Below are positions 1 to 8,451 of a DNA stretch of 64,000 nucleotides, one piece after another. The first letter of the stretch is position 1; each line of letters starts with the position of its first letter. The position numbers and the translations under genes were made by a program. The stretch lies in assembly GCF_020171785.1 (NCBI RefSeq), contig NZ_JAIVAE010000009.1:1-64000 (forward strand), written 5' to 3'. Under the pieces are notes generated by a model that made no database searches, was not told the origin of the DNA, and was given only the letters and a program-made list of their open reading frames with translations. Origin of the DNA: Guptibacillus hwajinpoensis (lineage in GTDB: Bacteria > Bacillota > Bacilli > Bacillales > Guptibacillaceae).

Positions 1-46
1 TGAGTGCGGAGTGATCCAATAATCTTAGGAATAACCAAACAAAAAA

Positions 47-83
47 GGTTCCGTTCATCAAAAACGATGAACGGAACCTTTTT
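47..83. terminator. Bidirectional intrinsic terminator
   Basis: A 13-bp perfect stem (47-59 with 66-78) closes a 6-nt loop and is flanked by an A-run on the left and a T-run on the right, so it can stop transcription from either side. It separates the minus-strand ytzE-like gene from whatever ends at the left edge of the window. Bases 84-198 between it and the ytzE-like stop show nothing I can assign. Confidence 0.85.
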
Positions 84-198
84 ATCGATTTCAGGCTAGT
101 TATGTCCCAGCCTCTTTCTAATGAGTTAAAAAGCAATGCTTTCAAACTAAATAAAGGCTTTCGTCAGATTGGATCGACGAAAAGCCCGGTGGAGCCTA

Positions 199-420
199 TT
201 ATCCAACTTTAACTCTCTTGCTTGTTATTGTCCAGAATCCTCGGTTTGGGCTTTTGACTAATTCATTGTAGGCCAGTACATTTAAATCTCTTTGAACTGT
301 TCGCTGGGTAATCCCAAACTCTTCAACTAACTCATTTGTGCTGACAGTACCATGCTTGCTAATAAATAAATAGATGGACTTGATACGGGTCATCATACGA
401 TCAGTTGAAGTAATACTCAA
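199..420 (-). CDS. ytzE: Small DeoR-type helix-turn-helix regulator (YtzE-like)
   Basis: This is a stand-alone DeoR-family N-terminal winged helix-turn-helix with no effector-binding domain. The recognition region (GITQRTVQRDLNVL) sits in the middle of the protein, and the whole is about 73 residues, as in B. subtilis YtzE (family recalled from memory). The longest open frame starts at ATG 438, but that ATG has no ribosome site. The bases AGGGAG just inside it place a Shine-Dalgarno 7 nt before a TTG at 420, so I prefer 420 as start. Its position next to pepV and the cysteine synthase matches the B. subtilis order. The regulated genes are unknown. The gene is transcribed away from the K+ channel gene. 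Confidence 0.85.
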   Translation of the reverse strand: MSITSTDRMMTRIKSIYLFISKHGTVSTNELVEEFGITQRTVQRDLNVLAYNELVKSPNRGFWTITSKRVKVG

Positions 421-549
421 AGAACCACTCCCTAACATGTAATCAATGCCTTATCCCTAGCATAAAACGTAACTATTAAAACCATATGAAGGAAACGTTA
501 AGATATACTTAATTTCTACATATTCCTTCGATTTTTCATGAAAGTTTGG

Positions 550-730
550 CTATTTGCTCCGATTAAGACTGGAAGTGATTTCTGGATGTGTTGGGTTCCC
601 CAACTTGGTGTATTGACGAATAGGTCGTACCACTTTCATAAGATAAGCGATTGATTGGCATTATTATTTAATTCCACTCCTACTGCCATTTCCCTCTTTT
701 GGGCCAACTTACACCCCCTCTTTAAAGTTT
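550..730 (-). other. Candidate short transcription unit with overlapping micro-ORFs
   Basis: In the 429-bp interval between ytzE and the K+ channel gene, the minus strand carries a sigma-A-like promoter (731-759). Its predicted start near 724 is followed at once by GAGGGGGTG and a TTG at 707. That frame gives 23 codons (636-707), and its TGA overlaps the ATG of a 29-codon frame (550-639). A third frame of 32 codons (ATG near 656) also has an AGGAG before it, so which frame is used, if any, is open. I do not recognise any of the peptides. The rest of the interval, 421-549 and 760-849, holds only possible promoter sequence for the two flanking genes. Confidence 0.35.
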
Positions 731-759
731 ATTTTACAATAATTCTGTTATTTCGGCAA
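731..759 (-). promoter_or_regulatory. Sigma-A-like promoter
   Basis: On the minus strand TTGCCG (759-754), a 17-bp spacer and TAAAAT (736-731) form a good vegetative promoter. It fires toward the short reading frames at 550-707, not toward the K+ channel gene. Confidence 0.5.
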
Positions 760-849
760 AAAATTTCATTTCGTTTGGCTTAATCTTCCTTAACGAACAT
801 TCCTTTGCTATTCTTAAAGTACGAATACTAGGAGAGGAGGGAGAAACAT

Positions 850-1860
850 ATGTTATTTCGCATTTTTATAAAAAATGCCATTAAATTAAACAATCGTTTT
901 ATGCTAGCTGTCGCTTTCATCCTAGTTGCCGTTAGTACAGTGATCATGCGGCTCATTGAACCAGAGACGTTTCCATCTCTATTCGATTCACTCTGGTGGG
1001 TGATGACAACTGTAACAACTGTAGGATATGGAGACTTCTTTCCTACCACGATCGCTGGAAGAATGTATGCGATGTTTCTCTATATTGTCGGTATTGGATT
1101 AATTGGAGTTGTTATTGGAAAGTTTGTTGATGGCTTTTCAGAGATTAAAAAGCGAAAGGAGGAAGGGAAAATGCCCTATCAAGGAAACGATCATATCGTC
1201 ATTATTGGATGGTCACAAAAAGCTGCATACGCGGTCTCGGAAATTATGGATTCTGATCAATGTGAGATTGTCATTATTGACAAGTTAACAAAAGCTCCAT
1301 TAATTGAAGAGAATATTCACTATATACAAGGTGATGCTGCAGAAGAAGCCACGCTTAACAAAGCTGATATTATGAATGCGAAAGCAGTTCTTATCTTTTC
1401 GGATGATACGATACATGATGCTCTTCTTGCTGATGGAAAGTCACTCATCATTGCTAGCTCAATTGAACGACTTTCAACCGATATACATACAACGGTTGAA
1501 GTAATGAAGGAGGAGCATATAAAGAACTTTACACATGTTCAGGTTGATGAGTTCGTTCTTTCACATGAAGCTGTATCTCGCATGGCTGTTCGATCCGCTT
1601 TTACAAAAGGAATATCAGGTGTGTACTCGCAGCTGCTAAGTAGGGGGCATGGCGATAACTTATATGAAATCGGTGTACAGCAAGAGTGGGGTACATATCG
1701 GGATGCGTTTCAGAGTCTATTGCAACAAGGAGCTACGCTTATAGCTGATGGGGAGCGGATGGATATTAATCGGCGACTGGATGAGTCGATTCCGGAGAGG
1801 GCAAAACTCTTTGTCATTTGTGATCACGAAGTATATGAAAAAATAAAAGGGGTTAAATAA
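850..1860 (+). CDS. Potassium channel with RCK/TrkA-N domain (YugO-like)
   Basis: Two transmembrane helices (about residues 17-35 and 70-92) flank a pore loop with the K+ selectivity filter TVGYGD at residues 57-62. After residue 113 comes a cytosolic RCK (TrkA-N) Rossmann domain. This is the architecture of calcium- or nucleotide-gated MthK/YugO channels, and the length (336) fits YugO. The nucleotide-binding loop reads HIVIIGWSQKA, with W and S where many RCK domains have further glycines, so the ligand may not be NAD. In B. subtilis yugO follows mstX (mistic); no mistic-like frame lies upstream here. The ATG has a strong ribosome site (GGAGAGGAGGGAG). pepV starts 1 nt after the stop and is probably cotranscribed. 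Confidence 0.9.
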   Translation: MLFRIFIKNAIKLNNRFMLAVAFILVAVSTVIMRLIEPETFPSLFDSLWWVMTTVTTVGYGDFFPTTIAGRMYAMFLYIVGIGLIGVVIGKFVDGFSEIKKRKEEGKMPYQGNDHIVIIGWSQKAAYAVSEIMDSDQCEIVIIDKLTKAPLIEENIHYIQGDAAEEATLNKADIMNAKAVLIFSDDTIHDALLADGKSLIIASSIERLSTDIHTTVEVMKEEHIKNFTHVQVDEFVLSHEAVSRMAVRSAFTKGISGVYSQLLSRGHGDNLYEIGVQQEWGTYRDAFQSLLQQGATLIADGERMDINRRLDESIPERAKLFVICDHEVYEKIKGVK

Positions 1861-1861
1861 A

Positions 1862-3271
1862 TTGAATGATGTAAATTGGAAGGAAGAAGTGCTTAATCGA
1901 AAACAATCGTTAATGAATGACTTGGAAGGTCTATTAAAAATTGAGAGTGTTTTAGATGAAGAGAATGCTACAGAGGATGCTCCCTTCGGTTCTGAAGTGA
2001 AAAAGGCGCTTGATTATATGCTTAATCTAGGGAAGCGTGATGGCTATCAAACAAAGAATGTTGAACAGGTAGCAGGACATTTAGAGTTTGGACAGGGTGA
2101 AGAAATAATTGGTATCTTGTGCCACGTTGATGTTGTGCCAGCGGGAAATGATTGGACAACCCCTCCGTTTACTCCTGATGTCCGAGAAGGAAAGATGTAT
2201 GCAAGAGGAGCGATTGATGACAAGGGACCGACGATTGCGGCTTACTGGGCAATGAATATCGTTAAGGAACTTTATCCAGCGCTTTCAAAGCGAGTTCGCA
2301 TGATCGTTGGTACAGATGAAGAAAGCTCTTGGCGATGTGTCGATACCTATTTTATCCATGAAGAAATGCCAACAATGGGCTTTGCACCTGATGCGGTCTT
2401 CCCAATTATTCACGCTGAAAAAGGGATTGCTGACTTTGAATGGATTTTTCCTTTTAATGAAGAAAGGGAGGAAACGTTCGTTCTTTACTCTTTTCATTCT
2501 GGACAGCGTTTGAATATGGTTCCAGATCATGCAATAGCAAAATGTCAGAGTAGTGAAGATCAATTGCTTGACGTCAAAAAGGCATTTGAGCTATTTTTAA
2601 ATGATAAAAACATTAAAGGTATAGCGACACTGGATAAGCAATTAACGCTGGAAATACATGGCGTATCCGTTCATGGGTCTGCTCCTCAAGAAGGTGTCAA
2701 CGCAGCGTTTCGTTTAGCGGAATTTCTGGAAGGGCTGTCGCTTGATCAAAACGGATCTGCCTACATTAACTTTATCACCAAATGGTTACAGGATGATTTT
2801 ACTGGGGAGCGCCTTGGGGTCTCTTTCAAAGATAACATTACAGGGTCATTGACGATGAATGCAGGTACTTTCGAGTATCAAGCGAGCCAACAGGGACGAA
2901 TTGGCATCAATCTTCGCTATCCAGTAACATGTCAGTTTGATCATGTGAAACAAACGTTTGAAAAGGTCACCGGTCCAATGTCAGTGGAGATGAAAGTGGT
3001 TGATCATATGACACCGCATCATGTGCCACAGGATCATGAGCTTATTCAAAAGCTTCAACACGTTTATGAAAAGCAAACTGGCAAAGAAGCTAAGCTTCTA
3101 TCGATAGGTGGGGGGACGTATGCCCGCTCTCTAAATGCGGGGGTAGCATTTGGAGCTCTTTTTGAAGGAAAGCCTCAATTAGCACATCAAAAAGATGAAT
3201 ATGTGGATATCGAGGATTTATTAAAAGCGGCAGCGATTTATGCTGAAGCGATTTATGAACTCGCAAAATAA
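1862..3271 (+). CDS. pepV: Dipeptidase PepV, M20 family
   Basis: This is a cytosolic zinc dipeptidase of the M20A family (PepV; B. subtilis YtjP). It probably cleaves Xaa-Xaa dipeptides with a free N-terminus during peptide utilisation. The sequence shows the metal ligands in their usual order: LCHVDVVP (H88, D90), GAIDDKGP (D119/D120) and VGTDEES (E153/E154), followed by the lid domain and a C-terminal GGGTYAR segment. The length, 469 residues, is normal for PepV. The start is a TTG only 1 nt beyond the channel stop, with AAAAGGGG in the end of that gene as ribosome site. This implies translational coupling of channel and peptidase. A stable hairpin follows the stop. Confidence 0.93.
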   Translation: MNDVNWKEEVLNRKQSLMNDLEGLLKIESVLDEENATEDAPFGSEVKKALDYMLNLGKRDGYQTKNVEQVAGHLEFGQGEEIIGILCHVDVVPAGNDWTTPPFTPDVREGKMYARGAIDDKGPTIAAYWAMNIVKELYPALSKRVRMIVGTDEESSWRCVDTYFIHEEMPTMGFAPDAVFPIIHAEKGIADFEWIFPFNEEREETFVLYSFHSGQRLNMVPDHAIAKCQSSEDQLLDVKKAFELFLNDKNIKGIATLDKQLTLEIHGVSVHGSAPQEGVNAAFRLAEFLEGLSLDQNGSAYINFITKWLQDDFTGERLGVSFKDNITGSLTMNAGTFEYQASQQGRIGINLRYPVTCQFDHVKQTFEKVTGPMSVEMKVVDHMTPHHVPQDHELIQKLQHVYEKQTGKEAKLLSIGGGTYARSLNAGVAFGALFEGKPQLAHQKDEYVDIEDLLKAAAIYAEAIYELAK

Positions 3272-3278
3272 TAGAATG

Positions 3279-3306
3279 AGCGCCATGCCGTTAACGGCAT
3301 GGCGCT
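3279..3306. terminator. Strong inverted repeat between convergent pepV and cysK
   Basis: A 12-bp perfect stem with a TTAA loop (3279-3290 with 3295-3306) lies between two converging genes. There is no pure T-run on either side, only T-rich sequence, so it is a probable rather than classical intrinsic terminator. Confidence 0.6.
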
Positions 3307-3345
3307 GACTAATTACTATTCAAATGTGCTGTCTTTTTTGAGATT

Positions 3346-4275
3346 CTATAGAGAACTGAATAAATCACTTGATAAATAACGTTCGCCAGAATCACATGTC
3401 ATTGTAACAACAACCTGGTTCGGTGATAAACGCTCAGCAACTTGCATCGCCGCATAGACTGCAGCTCCTGAAGATGGACCTACAAGTAATCCCTCTTCCC
3501 TAGCTAATTTACGCGTTACTTCATAGGCTTGCTCATCAGTAATTTTGATAATTTCATCATAGACCGAGGTGTTGAGGATATCAGGTATGAATCCAGGGCT
3601 TGTTCCTACGAGCTTATGTTTTCCGGGTTTACCGCCAGATAAAACGGGTGATCCCTCAGGTTCAACCACGTGCACGGTAAGATCGGGAAAATGTTCTTTT
3701 AAGACTTCACCTGTCCCGGTAACAGTTCCGCCCGTTCCGGCTGTTGAAATAAAGGCTGCAGGAGTGACGCCAAGTTGCTTCATTGCTTCTACAATTTCAA
3801 GCGCTGTTGAAGTACGATGTGCGTCTGGATTTGCCGCATTTTCGAATTGCATTGGGATAAAGCTACCTTTAATGGTTTCGGCAATTTCTTTCGCTTTGTT
3901 AATTGCACCAGGCATTTTCTCAGAAGATGGTGTGAGAACAACTTTTGCACCGTATGCTTTAAGAAGTTTAATACGTTCTTGTGTTGCGTTATCAGGCATG
4001 ACAATAATAGCAGGATACCCTTTAGCGGCGGCGTTCATGGCAAGTCCAATGCCGGTGTTGCCCGAAGTTGGCTCAATAATTGTGGAGCCTGCTTTAAGTA
4101 AGCCATCTTCTTCTGCTTTAGCAATCATACTATACGCTGCGCGATCCTTTACGCTCCGACTTGGGTTAAAGTATTCCAGCTTTGCGTATATTTTTGCGCC
4201 ATTTGGATTCGGGACTCGATTTAATTTGAGGAGGGGCGTATCTCCAATAAGATCGGCCATATTTTCATAGATCAT
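3346..4275 (-). CDS. ytkP: Cysteine synthase family protein (YtkP/CysK type)
   Basis: This is a fold-type II PLP enzyme, O-acetylserine (thiol)-lyase family. The PLP lysine is K43 in SRSVKDRAA, the substrate loop is TSGNTG (70-75), and the glycine-rich phosphate cup is GTGGTVTGTG. The length of 309 fits CysK. Synteny with thpR and pepV points to YtkP rather than to the main sulfur-assimilation CysK, so cysteine synthesis from O-acetylserine is likely but the in vivo substrate is not certain. AAAGGATG lies 8 nt before the ATG. No S-box or T-box leader is visible in the 220-bp divergent interval shared with thpR. Confidence 0.88.
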   Translation of the reverse strand: MIYENMADLIGDTPLLKLNRVPNPNGAKIYAKLEYFNPSRSVKDRAAYSMIAKAEEDGLLKAGSTIIEPTSGNTGIGLAMNAAAKGYPAIIVMPDNATQERIKLLKAYGAKVVLTPSSEKMPGAINKAKEIAETIKGSFIPMQFENAANPDAHRTSTALEIVEAMKQLGVTPAAFISTAGTGGTVTGTGEVLKEHFPDLTVHVVEPEGSPVLSGGKPGKHKLVGTSPGFIPDILNTSVYDEIIKITDEQAYEVTRKLAREEGLLVGPSSGAAVYAAMQVAERLSPNQVVVTMTCDSGERYLSSDLFSSL

Positions 4276-4495
4276 GTAAGCACATCCTTTTCATACAAGT
4301 TAAGGGTCATTTTCATATTAATTGGTCAGTATAGAAAGTGTGGAGATGATGACTCCCGTTAAACGATATTTTCTAATACTGTTCCCCATTATAGCAAAAG
4401 ATAAATCTTTCGTAATAAAATCAAGCTTATGAGTAAAAAAATAAAAGATTATTCAGATTGTTTGATAGAATAGAAAAAGGATAGAAGGAGTGGAC

Positions 4496-5044
4496 ATGTT
4501 GAATACTCACTACTTTATTGCCCTCCCCATCCAACCACATCTTAGAAAGACACTTCAAGAGATTCAAATGAAGACTCATTTAGGATTTTTTAAGCATATC
4601 GTTTATCCTGAAGATTTTCATATTACGGTGGCTTTTTTAGGCGGAGCGGATGAAAGGCAACTGTCAGATTTACATGAAGGTTTACAGAAGGTAGCCAGGG
4701 TCATGCGACCTTTTAATTTAGAAGTGGAGGGGTTACATTATTTTGGTTCCGAAAGTCGACCCCGTGTACTTTATGCAGAGGTGATACGCACGAACCAATT
4801 GGAAAAGCTCCATCAAGAAGTAATCCAATTGTGTCAACTTGCAGGATTTTCACTGAAAAAAAGGGAATACTCCCCACACGTGACACTTGCAAAGAAATGG
4901 TATGACCCTACTAAAGAAATAAAACCAAATTGGCCAACACTTAAACGTGAAAGTCAGGAAGTATCGAGTGTGAAGTTATATCGAGTAACACCCGATGAAA
5001 CCCCAAGGTATAAAGGTGTTGCAACTTATGAGTTCACGAATTAA
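4496..5044 (+). CDS. thpR: RNA 2',3'-cyclic phosphodiesterase (2H family, YtlP)
   Basis: A 2H-phosphoesterase that opens 2',3'-cyclic phosphate RNA ends. Both signature HxTx motifs are present: HITVAFLG near residue 45 and HVTLAKKW near residue 128. The length, 182 residues, is typical. A frame beginning at GTG 4490 is possible, but that codon lies inside the ribosome site AGAAGGAG; ATG 4496 (5 nt spacing) is preferred. The last bases overlap the start of the LrgA-like gene, making a likely three-gene operon thpR-lrgA-lrgB. This grouping differs from B. subtilis, where the two membrane genes are not at this locus as far as I recall. Confidence 0.88.
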   Translation: MLNTHYFIALPIQPHLRKTLQEIQMKTHLGFFKHIVYPEDFHITVAFLGGADERQLSDLHEGLQKVARVMRPFNLEVEGLHYFGSESRPRVLYAEVIRTNQLEKLHQEVIQLCQLAGFSLKKREYSPHVTLAKKWYDPTKEIKPNWPTLKRESQEVSSVKLYRVTPDETPRYKGVATYEFTN

Positions 5045-5408
5045 TAAATACCTTATTATTTCATTACAAATTGGTTTCTTGTTTGGTTTTTATCTAGTGG
5101 GGGGCTATCTTCAAAAAACATTAGCACTCCCTGTTCCCGGTAGTGTTGTAGGGATGCTAATTCTTCTAATCGGGCTTTATCTAAAATGGATTCCGATTCA
5201 ATGGATTTCCCAGGGGGCATCCGCATTATTAAATCATTTACCGTTATTATTTGTACCAGTCACAGTCGGCATCATGCAACATCTCGACTTCTTTAGCGGG
5301 AAGAGTCTCTGGTTAGTTCCAATCGTTCTCGTCAGTACGTGGATTGTAATGGGGGCGACGGGGCTACTTGGTCAGTTTCTGGCTAATCGAAAGGAGTGGG
5401 ATAGATGA
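5028..5408 (+). CDS. CidA/LrgA family membrane protein
   Basis: A small protein of about 126 residues with four predicted transmembrane helices and the family segment LPVPGSVVGMLILLIGL. With the next gene it forms a CidA/LrgA plus CidB/LrgB pair. Members act either in holin-like control of murein hydrolases or as a pyruvate transporter (B. subtilis PftAB); the sequence alone does not decide. The upstream frame to 4995 lies inside thpR, and ATG 5028 has AAAGGTG 8-9 nt before it. The gene overlaps thpR by 17 nt at its start and the LrgB-like gene by 4 nt at its end. Confidence 0.87.
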   Translation: MSSRINKYLIISLQIGFLFGFYLVGGYLQKTLALPVPGSVVGMLILLIGLYLKWIPIQWISQGASALLNHLPLLFVPVTVGIMQHLDFFSGKSLWLVPIVLVSTWIVMGATGLLGQFLANRKEWDR

Positions 5409-6091
5409 TGCTACTGCAAATGTTTTTTTGGTTATTTATCACATTGTTGTTATACGTTGTTTTCCGCCGACTCTATCAGTTATTACCATACCCTTTTATG
5501 ATCCCTGTATTAACGTGTACGGTGGTTCTGGTAGTGGTTTTAACGTCATTTGATGTTTCGTATGATACTTATTTCAGTGGAGGTCAATGGATCGACGCGT
5601 TGCTAGGTCCTGCTATCGTCGCACTTGCTTTTCCTCTATATAAGCAGAGAAAATTATTAAATAAGTTTAAAGTTGAAATTTTTGCAACAGTTGTAACAGC
5701 AAGTCTTCTAGGAATATTGTCTGGATATTGGTTAGCAGTCGTGAGCGGATACAACGAAATGATTGTGTCGACAATTATTTCTAAAAACGTAACCACTCCT
5801 GTAGCGATGGAAGTAGCTAGCATGACTGGTGGACAACCAGCATTTGCTGTTATATTCGTAATGATTGCAGGAATAGGTGGAGCCGTAACTGGTCCTTGGT
5901 TGTTCCAACTTCTGGGCATATCGAACTTTCTTGGAATCGGTATGGCTTTCGGCGGTGCATCACATGCGATAGGTACAGCAAAGGCACTCGAATATGGCGA
6001 GCGAGAAGCTGCAATAAGTTCGATAGGTTTAAGTTTATGTGCCCTGTGCGTTTCGCTTCTTGGACCGCTTTTATTAAAATGGATTTCCTAA
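5405..6091 (+). CDS. CidB/LrgB family membrane protein
   Basis: LrgB-family integral membrane protein of 228 residues. It has the conserved SKNVTTPVAMEVA segment, a glycine-rich AGIGGAVTGP helix and GGASHAIGTAKA near the C-terminus. It starts in an ATGA overlap with the LrgA-like partner, so the two are translationally coupled in equal amounts. The pair probably forms a hetero-oligomeric channel or carrier; pyruvate uptake as in PftA-PftB is possible given the overflow-metabolism genes in this window, but that is inference. No LytTR-type two-component regulator is adjacent. Confidence 0.88.
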   Translation: MMLLQMFFWLFITLLLYVVFRRLYQLLPYPFMIPVLTCTVVLVVVLTSFDVSYDTYFSGGQWIDALLGPAIVALAFPLYKQRKLLNKFKVEIFATVVTASLLGILSGYWLAVVSGYNEMIVSTIISKNVTTPVAMEVASMTGGQPAFAVIFVMIAGIGGAVTGPWLFQLLGISNFLGIGMAFGGASHAIGTAKALEYGEREAAISSIGLSLCALCVSLLGPLLLKWIS

Positions 6092-6120
6092 TTTTTTTTA
6101 TGAAACAAATGTCAAAATGA

Positions 6121-6132
6121 ATTTTCGAAAAT
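6121..6132. promoter_or_regulatory. Perfect 12-bp palindrome upstream of amyX
   Basis: ATTTTCGAAAAT is a perfect palindrome 54 bp before the amyX start. It resembles a CodY box (AATTTTCWGAAAATT) with the central base missing, so the factor that would read it is unclear. Confidence 0.3.
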
Positions 6133-6185
6133 AAGATAGGTAATGGAAAAAGGTTGTAAGCATCTCTGCAAAGGATGGGATTCAT

Positions 6186-8327
6186 ATGATACGAGATTAT
6201 TCTGCATACAAAAAAGTGAGCCAGGCTTTTACAGCATATTGGGATGACTTTCATACCATTACGGTAATGGCTAATATCTCGTTAGATGTTAAGGATGCCT
6301 ACACCCTTACTGATGGCCATTTAGACATTCCGTTTGAAGTAAAAGAAAACTCAAAAATGGGTAAAAAGAGATTAATTTCATTACAAGTTGATCGAGAGTA
6401 CATGCCGGGGAATAATTACTATCTCATTCATTCAAGTGGTGAGACCAGTCTTGTTTTTACAGGAAAAGTTGTTAGAACAGAAATGTTTGATGACCGCTAT
6501 TATTATGATGGTGAATTGGGAGCCCTATTAACTGAAAATGGGACGGTGTTTCGAGTTTGGGCACCTACAGCAACCGAAGTTATCGTTAACATCTATAATG
6601 ATACGTTCCAAAAGATAAAAGAGTTGCCAATGTTGAAGCAAGAGCGTGGTGTGTTTGAAGGATCATCAGCTGAGGTTTCAGAAGGGGCACTCTATACTTA
6701 CAGTGTGAATGTTAATGGTGAATGTCGAGAAACCATTGATCCCTATGCAAGAGCAGCTACTTCAAACTGCAAATTTGGAATGGTGATCAATCCTTCCCAT
6801 ACGAATCCAGAGGGGTGGAACCCTTTCAGTAAACCTTCTTTTGCGAAGCCTTCTGACGCGATCATATACGAATTACACGTTAGAGACTTTAGTGTTCAAG
6901 CCAAAAGTGGATTGAAAAATAGAGGGAAGTATAAGGCATTTACAGAAGAACCGCCTGATAAAGATGGCATTCCAGCAGGGATTAACTATATAAAATGGCT
7001 CGGGGTTACGCATGTAGAACTTCTTCCTATTCAGGATTTCGGTAGTGTCGATGAAATGAAAGTCCCTCCATCCTATAATTGGGGATATGATCCAATTCAT
7101 TATTTTGTTCCAGAAGGTAGCTATTCACTTAACTCTCATGAACCTTACACCCGCATACGAGAAGTGAAAGAAATGATTCAAAATCTTCATGAAAAAGGGT
7201 TAAGGGTTATAATGGATGTCGTTTTTAATCACGTTTATCAACTTCATGCATCCCCATTAGAAAAAATTGTACCTGGCTACTATTTTCGGTTTGATCATGG
7301 GGGAAAACCCTCGAATGGAACGGGGGTAGGAAACGATACAGCTTCTGAAAGAAGAATGATGAGGAAATTAATTGTCGATTCGGTTGTTTACTGGGCAAAA
7401 GAATATGGTATTGATGGTTTTCGCTTTGACTTAATGGGAATTCATGATAAAGAAACGATGAACGAAGTACGCTATGCCCTTGATTGCATAGATCCAACGA
7501 TTCTAGTGTTTGGTGAAGGCTGGCACATGAACACCATTCTACCTGACCATCGAAAAGCAATGAGTGGCAATGCTCGAGAAACCCCTAGAATTGGCTATTT
7601 TAACGACCATTTCCGTGATTCTGTTAAAGGAAAGTTATTTGATACACGCTCCACTGGCTTTGCAAATGGAAACTTTTCAGTTAAAGAAGAGGTAAAGAAG
7701 TGTATAATGGGGAGTGTTGAGGATAAATTTATTACAGCATCTCAGTCCATTAATTATGTCGAATGTCACGATAACCATACGCTTTGGGATCGCTTAAACA
7801 GGAGTCACCCAGGAGTGAGTGAGGAAACTAAGCAGCGTATGCATCGTCTAGCGACGGCCATCACTATTCTTTCACAGGGCATTCCATTCATTCATGCTGG
7901 ACAGGAATTTTTCCGCACAAAGAATGGAGTGGAAGATAGCTATAAATCACCTGATAAAATAAATCGCTTTGATTGGCAGAGAATGAGAGCTGTCCAAGGA
8001 AATGTTAAGTATATTCGAGGGTTAATTTCAATTAGAAAACATTTTGATGCGTTTCGAATGGCTGAACGACATGAGATGAACCGGATTTCCTTTATCGATT
8101 CACCAGGTCCAATCCTTGCATATCGCATTCATCAACAGCACTCGTCTGAATCCATTGTCGTCATTCATAACGGTGGTTTCCATGACGATATTATCGATAT
8201 CGGTGATGGTGAGAAATGGATTCTTGCCGATGGAGAAGTAGCAAGCGTTGAACCAATTAGAAAAACATCAGATAAATTGCTTTCAGTAACGCCATTTAAC
8301 ACAATTATTTTAATAACAAATGATTAA
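6186..8327 (+). CDS. amyX: Type I pullulanase
   Basis: A GH13 debranching enzyme that hydrolyses alpha-1,6 bonds of pullulan and limit dextrins. No signal peptide is present, so it acts in the cytosol on imported maltodextrin or glycogen. An N-terminal beta domain is followed by a CBM48-like module (about residues 115-210) and the catalytic barrel. The GH13 regions are visible: DVVFNHVY, GFRFDLMG with nucleophile D415, FGEGWHM with acid E444, and VECHDNHT with D529; YNWGYDP is the type I pullulanase signature. At 713 residues it matches B. subtilis AmyX. AAAGGATGGG precedes the ATG. A terminator begins inside the stop codon. Confidence 0.95.
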   Translation: MIRDYSAYKKVSQAFTAYWDDFHTITVMANISLDVKDAYTLTDGHLDIPFEVKENSKMGKKRLISLQVDREYMPGNNYYLIHSSGETSLVFTGKVVRTEMFDDRYYYDGELGALLTENGTVFRVWAPTATEVIVNIYNDTFQKIKELPMLKQERGVFEGSSAEVSEGALYTYSVNVNGECRETIDPYARAATSNCKFGMVINPSHTNPEGWNPFSKPSFAKPSDAIIYELHVRDFSVQAKSGLKNRGKYKAFTEEPPDKDGIPAGINYIKWLGVTHVELLPIQDFGSVDEMKVPPSYNWGYDPIHYFVPEGSYSLNSHEPYTRIREVKEMIQNLHEKGLRVIMDVVFNHVYQLHASPLEKIVPGYYFRFDHGGKPSNGTGVGNDTASERRMMRKLIVDSVVYWAKEYGIDGFRFDLMGIHDKETMNEVRYALDCIDPTILVFGEGWHMNTILPDHRKAMSGNARETPRIGYFNDHFRDSVKGKLFDTRSTGFANGNFSVKEEVKKCIMGSVEDKFITASQSINYVECHDNHTLWDRLNRSHPGVSEETKQRMHRLATAITILSQGIPFIHAGQEFFRTKNGVEDSYKSPDKINRFDWQRMRAVQGNVKYIRGLISIRKHFDAFRMAERHEMNRISFIDSPGPILAYRIHQQHSSESIVVIHNGGFHDDIIDIGDGEKWILADGEVASVEPIRKTSDKLLSVTPFNTIILITND

Positions 8328-8366
8328 CACATGAAGATTTCGTCAACGTGTGTTATAATTTTTTAT
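8326..8366 (+). terminator. amyX terminator
   Basis: An 8-bp stem (8326-8333 with 8347-8354, one G-T pair) is followed by a T-run at 8359-8364. The 3' arm also contains a TGTTATAAT extended -10 element. Confidence 0.7.
8351..8359 (+). promoter_or_regulatory. Extended -10 promoter of ytmP
   Basis: TGTTATAAT is a consensus extended -10 element (TGnTATAAT). No good -35 is visible. It would start RNA near 8366, exactly where the paired leader 8369-8432 begins. Confidence 0.45.
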
Positions 8367-8368
8367 TC

Positions 8369-8432
8369 GTAGACGGTTTTTAGCTAGGTCCGGAGAAAAA
8401 ACCGCTAAAAACGCAAAACTTCCAGAATCTAC
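8369..8432 (+). ncRNA. Candidate structured 5' leader of ytmP
   Basis: Two nested helices are visible: an outer 5-bp stem (GTAGA 8369-8373 with TCTAC 8428-8432) and an inner 9-bp stem (8376-8384 with 8404-8412). The inner stem closes a 19-nt loop that holds AGGTCCGGAG and a possible 3-bp GGT/ACC pairing. It lies 19 nt before the ytmP start region. It does not match any riboswitch consensus I can recall, and there is no terminator between it and ytmP, so any control would act on translation or stability. Confidence 0.35.
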
Positions 8433-8451
8433 AAACTAACGGAAATCGAAG

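Noticed and set aside
3569-4270. 233-codon plus-strand frame antisense to the cysteine synthase gene
   Set aside because: It is a shadow of a strongly conserved PLP enzyme, without ribosome site and with no family resemblance.
4276-4495. S-box or T-box leader before the cysteine synthase gene
   Set aside because: No conserved S-box core, T-box sequence or terminator is present in the interval.
6101-6114. Cre-like TGAAACAAATGTCA upstream of amyX
   Set aside because: It fits the outer positions but lacks the central CG that CcpA needs.
8369-8432. Guanidine-type or fluoride-type riboswitch upstream of ytmP
   Set aside because: CTAGG and GGTCCG fragments recall these classes, but the required conserved blocks (such as ACACGG or the fluoride pseudoknot) are absent.
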